64,000 bases of DNA from Ophiobolus disseminans. Lineage: Eukaryota; Ascomycota; Dothideomycetes; Pleosporales; Phaeosphaeriaceae. The stretch is taken from the NCBI GenBank assembly GCA_010093685.1, contig MU006228.1:1058567-1122566 (forward strand). The letters run 5' to 3'. The notes below the pieces were generated by a model. It was given only the letters and a program-made list of their open reading frames with translations, made no database searches and was not told the DNA's origin. This document shows positions 1-10,742 of this stretch, piece by piece (the stretch's first letter is position 1; each line of letters begins with the position of its first letter). The translations under genes and the position numbers were made by a program.

Positions 1-1525
1 GCAACCATGATGAGAACGATACGCATCTCGTTCAGCACGAGTGTCTGTCCGATGCAGTTGCGCGGTCCTTGTTCAAACGGTCGATACGCCCCAGCATTTT
101 GTGGCGGGTAGAGCTCATGTCCGGGTTCAACAAGCCAGCGCTCTGGGAGAAAGTCGTCTGGTCGCACCCAAGTTCCCGGATTTCGGTGTACATATCGATG
201 TGCGATTAAGGGCCCGACATGCTCAACGGGGTATATGTTGCCGTTACAATCCGTGACCGAGGCTCCTGGGCGTCCATCGCGAACGGTACCGGCGGGTGGG
301 AAGACGCGGAGTGTTTCCTTAATGACTGCTAGTGTATAGACACAGCGGTTGAGGAGTGCTGGGCTATCTTTCAGTTGTGCTGCAGCGTCTTCAATCCCGA
401 ATATCTCATCGTGCTCCTTACGAAGTTTCTCCATCGCCATTGGATGTTGGTGGAGCAAGTGTAATGCATACACAATACTACTCGATGTGGAATCATTTCC
501 GGCGAAGATGAATAGCCGGATCTGAGTGGCAGCCATGCGCATGAATGACTCAGCAAGGGTGTCCGGTGCCGTGTTGTTTCCTTCTTCCTCACCTCCTTGT
601 TTGATGTAATCTTCCAGTGCGAGTGTGATGACTGATTTGCCTCGATTTGAGCGATGAGGCTGGAGCATGATCTGCCCATTCTTGAGCTCGGAGTAGCGCT
701 TCTGTAACTCATTGCGCAGAAATCGATCCATGATCCTACCAAAATACCACTGCACGAGCGGGCGCAACGGGTTCAGTAGAATTCGCGGATCCCAAAAGGA
801 GTGCCATGCCAGCACGGTATTGAGTGCCTTTGAGAGATGGTGTTCGTGTCGCTGATTGTCAAGGTCCGTGTCCAAAACGACTTTGATGATGACGTCCATA
901 GTCAAGCGAGTTGTGTAGTTGTCCATTGGAAAGTAGCTTGTACCAGCTTTGTTACGTAGCAGTTCACAAAAGAGTTCCACTGAGTCGACCACGGCCGGAA
1001 CAAGCTCAAGCATGTGACTACCGCTGAAGCCAGGGTTGAAGATGGCTCTCAAAGGTTTCCAATCCTCATTACTCATGGAAATCATGCTGACTCCGCCAAC
1101 AACAGGTCTAAAATCTTGGTGCTGACTAGCCGGCTTAGTTAGATTGAGTCTGGTGGTTACTTGGTTCGAGGCCTCCGCGTCCCACATCAGTAGCTGAGGG
1201 GTGTACACGGGCCACAGGTCGAGGAGGAAAACACCGTTCGCTGGATTTTGATCAAAGAGCTCTTGCCACGCGTAGAGCACATTGGCGTCCGCAGGAAGTC
1301 GCTTCAGAAGACGGTTGAGGACAAGCAAATGACCCATCCACCAGCTCCATCCCACCAAAATAGGCTGCGAGGTGGAATGTCAGAGACAGGATAGTCAGAC
1401 CACGACGAGTGACTTACGACGCCCTGGTTGCGGAGATTATGTATCATCAGCCGCCTGCAGTATCCGATGTACAAGAAGTAGGCAAGGCTTGATAGCATGA
1501 CCACGGCAGCAGATGTACAGGTCAT
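1..1525 (-). CDS. Cytochrome P450 monooxygenase, 3' end cut by window edge
   Basis: A haem-thiolate monooxygenase, probably ER-anchored. Exon 1 (1525-1418) gives a short hydrophobic N-terminal anchor. A 53-bp intron (1417-1365, GTAAGT..CAG) is followed by one long open exon that runs off the left edge. In order, the protein shows a proline/tryptophan-rich hinge, an I-helix motif FIFAGNDSTSS (AGxD/E-T type), the K-helix KETLR, the DFLPERW (PERF-type) motif and the haem loop FEQGPRNCIGQ with its cysteine ligand. The loop lies about 40-70 bp from the edge, so only a short C-terminal tail is missing. An ATG at 1729 would add 68 residues; I prefer 1525 because the anchor then sits at the N-terminus. 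Substrate unknown. The overall look resembles CYP59/StcS-like secondary-metabolism P450s, but I cannot confirm the family by eye. Confidence 0.9.
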
Positions 1526-2540
1526 AGTAGATGGCGCGGCATAGATGCGCGAGGAAGATGGCAACGACCTTATGCGAGTGGATTTCGACATCTTATCCAA
1601 TTTCGAGCCAGAGACCCTCAATAATACAAGTTGTACAAACACCCAGGACCGAAGTGTAACGTTGAATTTTGGTGTCACCTTGTCCACGACAAATTCATCA
1701 GCTTGGAGATATCGGCGCAAAGCTGCCATGCTGACAGACGTGGAGCCGACGCGGAGCCGACGCGGGACGCCTCGTTACGAGCTGAAACCAGCAGTAGCGC
1801 AGACGGACCATAATTATAGAGAGGTTGAAGCGTAGATAGAAACAACTGCTCGAGGCGGCACGTCAAGCAAATTCGCTCAGTGCCCTGGTGGTGTTGAGGT
1901 GCGAGGGTTTGGAACGAAGCCGCGAGGAGATGCGCCGACCAATCGAGATAGCTTGGGATGACAAAGCGGGGTCCGTGCACAAATAGCTTCCCTTGTCAAG
2001 GCCACAACCAGAGTCTCTGGCAGCCACAGGCTCTATTAGTCCGCCATCAACACCAAAGAACAGCATCAGCTCTGCAGTTGCAGGATGCACCGTCCAACCT
2101 GTGCGTAACAATGTGCGTAACAACGATTGTCGGGTTCGCCCGATCCAGTGAGGTCGCAGTTGCGACGCATGACGCCATCTCGAACCTGCGCGAAACGATT
2201 GTGAACTTGAGCAAAACCTATCTCCGTGATACGAACTGGACACGAACCACATCCCAACTTCCTCACGGTGACACCGGGTGGAGAGCATGAGACGGGTTAC
2301 ATGCCATGATCAGGAAAGAGAAGCTCACCGATGCACGCTGTGCCGACAGCACTTTTTACGTTACACGTATCTGGCAGGACTTCGGTAGCTTCTTGGTCAA
2401 ACATTCCAGCAACTTCACGATAACTGTCAAGCAGCCGAGTACTGACCGCTACACCGCTGCTTGGCAGACATCATGGTGCTCAGCCGCACCTATCGAAAAT
2501 TTCGGGCCTTCAGTAACACGCTGACCCTTGATATACCAAG
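1526..2540. other. Intergenic region, no supported gene
   Basis: Divergent promoter space between the minus-strand P450 and the plus-strand methyltransferase. Short open frames on both strands overlap each other and lack splice or domain support. No repeat recognised. Confidence 0.5.
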
Positions 2541-3970
2541 ATGAGACTGTCCATATCCTTAGGGCTCATTGCGAGCATTTTTGCGATCGGTGCTGCAGCT
2601 GGCAATGCCGATGCTACGCCAACAAGCGACAACAACCAAGTTGCCGACGCCACATACGCCCAAGACGCCCTCAATGAGGCGCAAGATCCCTTGCAGATGG
2701 GAGCAATGCTTTCAAGTGGTATGGAAGACTTCACTCGATACCGACAGGAGAAGGTGCATTTGCTGAAGCGCATGAATCAAAAGCAAGGCAACTGGGGTAC
2801 GAGTCACCCAAGGTACCGACTTATGGAAGCTTTGTTCGGCTTCACGAAGTATCGCGAGCGAAGTATGGCCGAGTTGGATCGATGGAGGGGCTTGTACAAG
2901 AACGTGGGAAAGAAGCAGAAGCGAGTGAGTGGAGTGAATGTAGCGTAATTGTTGATTCTAACCGCATTGCAGACTTTGGAGCATGTGATGGATTACGACA
3001 AGAAACTCGATGATATCGGGGAGCTTATCTATGAGAACTTTATGGTGTGCAAGAGCATCGTCTCCAACGCCATGATGTTTTATGGCATTGAACAGCGAGA
3101 GCTGGACGAGCACATCACCGCAGCAGAGAAAAACAGACGTCAGGCAGACCGGATCAGCGTGAGCCAGACCCTGAAGCATTTTGTCCGCGACTGGGCAGAT
3201 GGGGGCGCGAAGGAGCGTAATGAGGCATTTCCGTGCATTCTCAGTACAATGTCCAACCTCAAGAACGATTTGCCAGACAGCAGACCGCTCAAAGTCCTCC
3301 TACCAGGCTCTGGACTAGGCCGTCTCGGCCATGAGGTAGCCAATCTTGGGGGTGTGGGCTTTTGGACCATTTTTACGTTCGCAAGCTGACATCAGTAGAC
3401 TTCGAAGTCACCATCAACGAGTGGTCCATGTACATGAACTTAGGATACCGCTTCCTCGAGAACAATACCAACCCAAACTCGTTTGTCATACACCCGTTCA
3501 TTGACGGCATGTCGCACCACGCGACAACAAGCGACATGCTTCGAAGGGTCACTGCACCTAATAGCTCTCCGAACCCGTCAGTGTTGCTAGTCGAAGGGGA
3601 CTTTAACAACGCGTTCAACGACCAAGGCGGCTACTACGACATCATAGTCACCCACTTCTTTATCGACACTGCTCGTAATTTACTGTCGTACTTTGACACC
3701 ATTCAGTTCTTACTCAAGCCGGGCGGAAAGTGGCTCAACTTTGGTCCCCTCCTGTACGGCACTGGACCTTTCGTGCAACTGAGTCTAGATGAGATTATTG
3801 CGGTCGTCAAAGAGCTAGGATTCGAGTTCGAAGATATTGGCGATGAGTGTGGCGAGTTGACTTTCGAAGGAGAGAAGATTAAAAGCAAGGAGGCGGAATA
3901 CGGGTTTAACGGCAAAGCACTAACAAAAAATGCGTACGCGGCGCAAGTGTGGGTCGCAACGAGGAAATGA
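2541..3970 (+). CDS. N2227-family (carnosine N-methyltransferase-like) methyltransferase with signal-peptide-like N-terminus
   Basis: Three exons, 2541-2924, 2973-3351 and 3399-3970, with introns of 48 and 47 bp; 444 residues. Family members use S-adenosylmethionine to methylate carnosine-type dipeptides. The SAM loop LLPGSGLGRL lies near residue 245, followed by VTINEWS, the DGMSHH segment, a GDF motif, THFFIDTARN and GPLLYG; all are hallmarks of the N2227 family. Unusually, residues 1-21 (MRLSISLGLIASIFAIGAAA) look like a cleavable signal peptide, whereas the characterised yeast and animal enzymes are intracellular. The true substrate is unknown. The joins restore one frame without stops, and the second junction codon is split (G|AC). 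Confidence 0.88.
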
Positions 3971-4307
3971 TGGCTCGAGTATGGCACGATACGACAATAT
4001 TTTAAATTCACAGGAGCGTGATCTCGGCCACTACGTCACTCGAAAAAGGTGCTGTGGTGAACAAGCTCGTGCTCGACATATATTTCTCTACGTTCCTGAC
4101 CTTCAGCGCTTATTGCCCCACAACACAACTCCTCACTATCTCAACTAAACAATACCCAGTGAAACATTCAGGAAAGAAGGCACTCCGACCACATTCCGCG
4201 CCATCCAAGCTCACTGTATATACTTAACAGTCTGACTGACAGTGTTGGGTGCCAGACTTCAAACACATCTCTCATCTCACCGATCAAGCACATGTGTTGT
4301 ACTGATT

Positions 4308-4781
4308 ATGGACTCAACTACAGCAAGCACCTCCGGCACTACCAGCGACGAGATGTGGCCTGTCCTCATCCATATCGTTCCCAGCGCAAACCGCCGCCCT
4401 CACCAGCCGAACGTTCAATACGTTCCAGCTCACCATGTGAGCCAGATTCGCAAAGAGATGCTTGAAGGCATGTTCAATCCACACGGCGTGATCAAGCTCG
4501 AACGCTGTCTTGATCCTGCGACTGGCAAGCAACTCTCCAAGCTGTATCTAGCAACCTTTCCTGACTTTGACTCCGTGCATGCGGCTAAGCGCGCATGGAA
4601 TGCTGTTCAGCTGGAAGAGAATCCGTTCATAGCAATGGTGATTTTGGACAACATTGAAGAGGACACAACTATGTTAAAGCTCCTCCAAACATCGACAACA
4701 GTCGCTCATGACCACAATGCAAGCAACCGTATCATTCCGCATCGCACCCCATCTATGCTTGCCACCATATTCAAAGAGTAG
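4308..4781 (+). CDS. Small RRM-like protein 1 (tandem family member)
   Basis: The ATG at 4308 gives 157 residues; an in-frame ATG at 4242 is less likely. After a Thr/Ser-rich start the protein has a strand LIHIVP, a helix-rich middle, a strand KLYLATF and the helix SVHAAKRAWNAVQ, a beta-alpha-beta order that fits a degenerate RRM fold. The RNP aromatic residues are not clearly kept, so RNA binding is only an inference. It is the first of four similar small genes on the plus strand and the most diverged. The amber TAG at 4779-4781 is followed by 101 more open codons in the same frame (4782-5087), so this may be a truncated copy. Function unknown. Confidence 0.5.
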   Translation: MDSTTASTSGTTSDEMWPVLIHIVPSANRRPHQPNVQYVPAHHVSQIRKEMLEGMFNPHGVIKLERCLDPATGKQLSKLYLATFPDFDSVHAAKRAWNAVQLEENPFIAMVILDNIEEDTTMLKLLQTSTTVAHDHNASNRIIPHRTPSMLATIFKE

Positions 4782-5087
4782 TGGGCCACAATTGATCCGC
4801 CTCACTGGACGGAGCACAAGTTACGCAGACAACTTGACGAGTCTTTCAAGAACGACAGCGTATTGTTGTACACGAGCGATGTAAGAGATTATACCTATTT
4901 TTCCGATCCGATGGCCTTCTCGTACTCGTCCCAAATAGTAAGCCTGTCAAACTTAATGTCCTCAAGAAAGTGGTTGTATATCTGGTCTCGGAGCTCTCGA
5001 GGCAATCGTGAGACCATCTTTCTCGTGAAGTTCCAGCACCAGGCCTTGCTAGCAGAGCGACTGGCAACACAGAGAGCTCTAAAGTAA
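4782..5087 (+). other. In-frame open extension after the amber stop of RRM-like protein 1
   Basis: Directly after the TAG at 4779-4781 the same frame stays open for 101 codons, starting WATIDPPHWTEHK and ending in a TAA at 5085-5087. Relatives downstream have long C-terminal parts, so this is probably the original C-terminus behind a premature stop. A 3n intron swallowing the stop (for example 4701-4781 or 4638-4781) cannot be excluded, but the possible donors are weak. Confidence 0.4.
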
Positions 5088-5189
5088 CATCAATTGTTGG
5101 CCCATATTGACCAAAGGATATTTTTACTTCCTGGCAATGCATTTGTTGTATTGGTGACGTTCCTGCTCGTCAGGTATCCTAGATGCTTC

Positions 5190-5420
5190 TTCATCCAAGT
5201 GTTGCTAGCTAGGCATGATCAGTGACGAATATTTCGAGGAAAGTATACGCCTTGACATACTTCTCGTAGATCAGGCGCAAGCGCTCTGCTTCCCTGTAGC
5301 TTGTGTCAGAAAGCCCTTGATATTACGATAGGCGATTTTACATACTGTTCAGCCAGCCACTTTCAAGGCTAGCTCAATGTTCCGGTCTTCGTTCATGGTA
5401 AAAATCTGTTGAGAAGGAGA
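5190..5420 (-). pseudogene. Possible relic of a small spliced gene
   Basis: On the minus strand an acceptor-like CTTCTCAACAG (about 5415) is followed by an open stretch with ATGAACGAAGACC (5396). That stretch hits a TGA just before a GTATGT donor-like site. A second stretch encodes YREAERLRLIYEKYV and ends in TAG near 5210. Splice signals and charged helical sequence suggest a former gene, but there is no domain and the frame is broken. Weak call. Confidence 0.2.
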
Positions 5421-5567
5421 GAGTGTATTGTCGGATGTCAGCATTCTACACCTACTCAGGAGTAGCGTGTTTCATCACTGCTTATGTAACAGGATGATAT
5501 ATATTCGCTCTCTTCAATAGTCTCTATCAATCAACCAACTTCTTCCTCAATCCTCCTTCTTACATGT

Positions 5568-5732
5568 TGACATCGAATGTGAGAGACAGGGCAGAAAAGA
5601 GGGAGAAGGTTGTTGTATTGAAGGAGCTACATAGAGCGATTATATACGCAACCAGATGAGTAAGCACATGACTAAGAGTCACGTGAGATGTGTGGTTCAC
5701 AGTGTATCATGTGAATCGATGTGACAGGCTGA
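5568..5732 (-). repeat. Solo LTR, family 1 (copy 1)
   Basis: A 165-bp element closely matching the plus-strand copies at 59902 and 60578, with an internal TATATAATCGCTCTATG promoter-like block. It is flanked by a perfect 5-bp target duplication, CATGT at 5563-5567 and 5733-5737. The first two bases of the LTR (TG) seem lost by contraction of a TGTG run. Confidence 0.85.
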
Positions 5733-5737
5733 CATGT

Positions 5738-7120
5738 ATGAGTTCAGTTCTGTGATGATGTTCGCAGGTAGTTGATATGGTTAGAAGTACAAGGAGTGGT
5801 GGAGGCTTATGGGAACAGGCCCGCACCTAAAAAGGCTACGCAGCTAGAGAAGTCCCACAAGGAAAAGAATCGAAATCCAGAGAGTTAAACAAGAGAAATG
5901 ACGTAAGATACATTTTGCACACGGAGATACAAGGCTTAAGGCAATGGGTAATTATCACATTCGATCGCATCCAATCGCTTACTTGCTAGTCTAACTGCCT
6001 TCTGAAAACTCATGACTTCTCCGGGTGGGTAGAATGAGCCGTGAATGCCAGGGGTCGATGAGAATGCAATAATCGCAAACAGCCCGAAATAGGCGCTCGA
6101 TGTCAATGCCGATGTCGCGACATTCACTGTCACAGGTTTGGATTGAGCGAACAAGAATGTGCAACTCAGGAGCTCTCCTTCGTCGTACTAATGGTTGATC
6201 TTTTTCTCGTGGATCAGTGAGGTTGTCGTGCGCTGGGCAGTTGGGCGGTAACGAGTTGACGCGCGACATTTTCGTGTCAACGGCCCAAGCTCCGCGCTAG
6301 CAAACTTGACCTTCCGCTACCGTCTTCTTCAACCACCACACGTGCACAATAATCCCATATGTATCGAAGTTCATCAGAACTGAAAGCACAATCATCAGGA
6401 GTAGTTTTCACTAGCCATACAAAGAAATGCGAACAATGTCGCGGCATGTAGGTAGATAACTTCGCCGACATCGCTCGTGCAGGCGCGTCGCTCTTTTTTC
6501 GTTTCCTTTCTCGCTTCTTCTTTCATTTGGTGCATCATGTTCTCCGTTGCCCCGAACTGCTCTCATGAGGTCTTCACATGACAATTATAGACGGGCGCCG
6601 CATAACAAACACTTCAGCGGGACTTTCGTTGATCCTAAGGAGCATCCTCCTTTTCATTCAGCAATCTATGCGTCGGGTAGTTATTTGAATGTCAGGTGTG
6701 GTCTTTGTATGATCCTATTACGATCATCTATGCAAAACCACAGTTATATCCTTTTCACCTCATGTTACCCTTGTGTGACGGCACTGGGCGGCTTGGGTCA
6801 CGTCTTTACTCTTCTCGTTTGCTCTATTGAATTCGGTGCGCGTGAGCTCTCACAACTTATCATCGTTTGAACTCCCTCATGACGTCGATGCACACGTGAT
6901 AGCTGCCCTTTCCTCTGTACAATCGCTCGTGGGCTAGATAAAAATATCTCCCGTGGTCCCAATCTTTTCTCACTCACACCATCTCGATATAGCTCCACCC
7001 AACCCCAGCACCCAAGCACCTCAACTATACCAGCAAACTCCACAAATCCCACCGCTATACATCCATCGACTACTGCCGACTCACCTGTTGTTCAATCTCC
7101 TCTCCATTCTCATTCTCACA
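5738..7120. other. Intergenic region upstream of RRM-like gene 2
   Basis: Two short minus-strand frames (6471-6277 and 6269-5991) are rich in charged residues but have no start/splice logic or domain, so I do not call them. The last 170 bp before the ATG at 7121 are C/T-rich and preceded by a GATAAAAATATC block near 6936, which looks like a core promoter. Confidence 0.4.
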
Positions 7121-8217
7121 ATGGCGACAATGTTTCCCCTGGCTGAACCTGCTCGCACCCGCATCATTCGCCTTACGAATGTCCACTTCAGTGCCGACAA
7201 AGCTGTCATCGAGAAGTTCTTCGCAGATTACACTATTGAAGACCAGATGCGTACCATCAACTCGCGAACTGGACACAAGAGCATTGTCTACGTCCTCTTC
7301 GCCTCCGTTGCCGACCGCCTTCGTGCTTGCAAGAAGACCGACCGCAACATCCTCGACCGCATCATCAAGATCCAGCCAGCACCCACTGGTAACTACAAGT
7401 GTGAGGACATGCGCACCTCTTCTTCTTTCACGGTACTGACAATCTCGCGCAGTGAACAAAGATGAGATTGCTTTCATCCCCACGAACGATGTCGACACCA
7501 GCAAAGCTGCTGACAGGCCGACGGAAGCCGCGTACGAATACAACAACGCTGACTTCCCTACATTCGGCCAGGGCAAAGGTAACCAAATGCATGAATTTGG
7601 TGTTTACCGTGACTGTTTGCTGCACCGTTTGCTTCTGGCACGCGCCACCGTGTATGACTTCAGTATATATTAACCTTTGATTCCAGAGACGAAAGCCCCT
7701 CAGCTTGCACTAGCCACGCCTGTGGAAGCCTTGGAAGTCATAGAGGAACCGAATGTAGCCGCCGAACCAGGTATCACCGCCACCCTGAACGCCGTGGCAC
7801 TGGAGCCGTCTCATCAAGCATCGGTAGAGGATGCAGTGGACGAAGAGGTGAAGGCCGATGCTGAAGCTCCCGACGCGGAGACCAATCTGGAGGATGTTGG
7901 GATCCAGGGTGTAGGTGCGGATGCGACTCCTTCTCCAATTGAAGAGCGCTTTCTCACCTACGACATCGACATGACCAGTAATTCAATCCCAAAATCTTCA
8001 TTCTGAAAACGTATTGATGCTAACTATGATAGTTCCTCCCCGCCACGAGAATTGGAACTTGGCTGGGCATAATTCTGACGATCCCGCTCATAACGTCATC
8101 ACTGAGGCGCAGTGGTACCGTTTCGAGGACGAACAGATGGCCAAGTTCAGGCAAGATCTAGAAAAGTACAGCAATGTCCGTCGTATCTTGGATGAGGCTG
8201 GAAGATACGAGGAATAG
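7121..8217 (+). CDS. RRM-like protein 2 with acidic linker and C-terminal WxLxxH...WYxF motif
   Basis: Four exons, 7121-7400, 7453-7578, 7687-7977 and 8033-8217; 293 residues, all junctions phase 1. Residues 10-95 form a degenerate RRM: strand RIIRLTNVH in the RNP2 position, strand SIVYVLF in the RNP1 position, and a closing strand RIIKIQP. The middle (about 130-225) is acidic and Ala/Glu/Pro-rich. The C-terminus holds NWNLAGH followed by EAQWYRF and a charged helix. The next gene has the same plan and the same first two intron positions, so they are paralogues. Likely nucleic-acid or protein binding; no known family recognised. This is the best preserved member of the array. Confidence 0.8.
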
Positions 8218-8885
8218 AGGGGTCCGAGAGTAGGCCGGTTTGAGTTCATTGGGAATAGGATGAGACGCAAAATTAAAAATCATCGCTGTTCAAGTTTGAT
8301 CGCGATGCTACATACCCTTGACAGCATTCAATGGTTCAACAAACCTGAAACTACGTTCTCCAGTACGCTCCATCTACCCTTCATCATTACTTCCTACCTA
8401 CTCGAGTGCCTCCGCGATGGTCGATACAAAGATTAATTCGCGCGATATTTAACCTGCCAAAACCCCATGGGGTGTCGGGGTTGCAATCGTGAAAGCACTG
8501 TTGTCATCTACGCGACGGTTATTTAAGATCTTAGCTGATAGCATTCATATCCAAGTCGACTATACTCTTCACTTTGTGTTTGCTGTGCCGCTCTTGCCCT
8601 CTTTACTTGGGCCTGCAGTCTGTTTGCCTTTTTGATACTTTTCACAATTATTAATCCGTGGTCACGTTCTAATTGTCTTCACTCACCAAGCCTTTCAGCC
8701 TGACTTCCCCTCGTTTGCCACAATCTTTTCACTCCTCAAGAGATATATACTGCCTTCCGCCACCCCCAGCGCATCATTATCAATACCTATCAAATATATA
8801 CTGCTCAACCAACCGCCAAGTATATACACTCTCTTTCCCTTTGACCCCTTTCCTCCATTATATACCAATATCTTCTATTGCCAAG
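8218..8885. other. Promoter region of RRM-like gene 3
   Basis: No open frame worth calling. The last 150 bp hold two ATATATACTGC blocks (near 8744 and 8794) and a pyrimidine-rich leader before the ATG at 8886, the usual layout of a fungal promoter. Confidence 0.4.
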
Positions 8886-9809
8886 ATGAGCCGCATGGTT
8901 CTAAATACCAGCGTTCCCCAAGATCGCGTCGTTCGAGTCGTAAACGTCCATCGCAGTGCCACTGCGAAAGAGATGCTTGATCATTTAAGCAGGCCGCACC
9001 TATTTCAGCGTCGCGTGGAAGGAATTCCAAGACCAGGAACTACAACATTGCTTACCTCCTCGTCGAAACTCGGCAGAATTGCATGGTCGCCGAACAGTTC
9101 AACGGGTGACTTCACCGGGGCAGGACATTAACTGTTAGTCCTGCAAACACTGGCTACTCCTGTGAGGTCCCTTTCCTAACTGTGCTATTAACTTTCTCTA
9201 ATAAATATATAGTCATCAACGGCCAGATCGTCGCTCAAGGCGAGAACGTCGCGGACACGGCTTCAGCTCCCTCCTCGAGCTCGGCTTCATTTCCAGATGT
9301 CAGCAATCTGGCAAATTATCCTGCTCTTGGAGGTGACAAGGGCAAGCAAGGTAAGCCAAAAACTCGTTGATCACTGCCGCGACATTGCGTTCACTTCACA
9401 GTCTTCCTCTCCCTACGTCAGCATGGTCCACTTCAAGCCATACTAACACCTCCTTCTAGCCCAAGACACAACACAACAGCCACCAAGAATACCCCCGAAG
9501 TCTGGCAATAGCCCTCTCAATCTTATCGACTCACTCCGTGGTACTCCCTCCAAGAACGTAAGCACGCCGACCCGCACCGGCGGCACCCCTACGAAGTCCG
9601 CTCCTGCCGACCAGCATCCAGGTACTCCGGCTTCAGCTCCCAAGATTCGCTGGAGCCTCCCTGATCATGTTGGCGAGCCAGTTGTCTCCGAGCAGGAGTG
9701 GTATGACTTCTCTCCTTATCGACGCGCCGAGACGGAGCGCGAGCAGCAATCTCGCGAGCGGAATGTGGATCGCATCAATCGGAATGCGGGTATGGAGAAA
9801 GAGGCATAG
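8886..9809 (+). pseudogene. RRM-like protein 3, paralogue of gene 2, broken by frameshift and stop
   Basis: Exons 8886-9161, 9213-9350 and 9460-9809. Introns 1 and 2 fall at the same places and phase as in the gene at 7121. The start (strand RVVRVVNVH) is in frame, but near 9020 a net one-base loss moves the RRM middle (NIAYLLVETRQ) to another frame, and a TGA then interrupts it near 9105. Exons 2 and 3 are fully open: a Ser/Ala linker, then IRWSLPDHVG and SEQEWYDF, matching the C-terminal motif of gene 2, then a basic/acidic helix. Read from the ATG alone, only about 80 residues would be made. An assembly error is possible for the indel but less so for the extra stop. Confidence 0.7.
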
Positions 9810-10292
9810 AACGAAGTTATTTATTAGTGGCTTTGACGTTAAGGTGTACTGATGGAACGAGAGGTAGCACACGTTGTTGATCTGAGAAAGGCTCTAAGGT
9901 TGGGTGATTCTTTCTGGGCTGGCATTGGATCTACTTTCCGCCCTGCAAGGTGTTATAATCAAAAATTATAAATGCATTTGACCCTTTTCTATCGAATTGA
10001 TTGTTGTATTATATTTGCATGCTTGCCGTGTCGTAGACTGGTAATCGCAGCTCACGTGACACCGCGTCTTCTGCGTTATATCGGGCAAGAGCAACAGTCT
10101 ACGCGAGAATTCTTTCGAATTCTCATAATACGAGTTAACTTCAACTCTGAAGCCGACGTCCATCGTCGCAACCATCCTGATGCAGCGTGCTTTGGGTCAC
10201 ATTCACATTTACTTCACCGCATAGCATACAACATTGTCGGCCACTGATCGATATACCGATCCAAATCACTGAGTCACTTCTGTCAACCTATC
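9810..10292. other. Intergenic region between RRM-like genes 3 and 4
   Basis: Holds the 3' flank of the broken gene and the promoter of the next one. An AT-rich stretch with GTTATAATCAAAAATTATAA lies near 9951. No other feature seen. Confidence 0.4.
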
Positions 10293-10742
10293 ATGGCTTA
10301 TAAGAACACCGGAAAGGCTAGAATCGGTACTCTAGGCAGGTTGGGGAAGGTATGCCAACAATCTCAACACTTCCAAGGTCTTGTCGCATTATACTCATGC
10401 ATAACCAAGCAGACACCCTCAGTCAACCCTGATTCGCGAATTGCTATCTCAATAAAGCTCAAGAATTCTGATACTCCTGGTCGAATTATCTCGCTTCACA
10501 ATGTCGCCACAGCCGCCACCGAATCGGACATTCGATGTCTCGTGGGTAACATCTCGCTGCTAGAGTACAAGCGCACCGACGACGCTGGGACCTGCGAGCC
10601 GTCGGACATTGTTTTCTTGTTAATTCCGACTCTTACCGAGGCGAAACGCGCGTTTCTTACGCTTGATGGCAGGGAGTTGCTAGGTGGGGAAATGCGTGTG
10701 AATTTCGTGAACGAAGTAAGGTTTAAGAGTGAGTTCTACTGA
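10293..10742 (+). CDS. RRM-like protein 4, single-domain member
   Basis: An open frame of 149 residues. A 63-bp stretch (10350-10412) begins GTATGC, contains CATAAC and ends CAAGCAG. It looks like an intron, but its length is a multiple of three and it has no stop, so spliced (128 aa) and unspliced forms are both open. The domain runs from strand RIISLHNVA, which parallels RIIRLTNVH and RVVRVVNVH of the two upstream genes, through DIVFLLI in the RNP1 place and helix TEAKRAFLTLDG, to a last strand EMRVNFVNE. It lacks the acidic linker and the WYxF tail. Same strand and spacing as the other members. Confidence 0.65.
   Translation: MAYKNTGKARIGTLGRLGKVCQQSQHFQGLVALYSCITKQTPSVNPDSRIAISIKLKNSDTPGRIISLHNVATAATESDIRCLVGNISLLEYKRTDDAGTCEPSDIVFLLIPTLTEAKRAFLTLDGRELLGGEMRVNFVNEVRFKSEFY

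Noticed and set aside
4729..4781. Possible 53-bp intron ending at the amber stop of RRM-like gene 1
   Set aside because: The donor GTATCA is weak, and a 53-bp removal would put the following open stretch out of frame.
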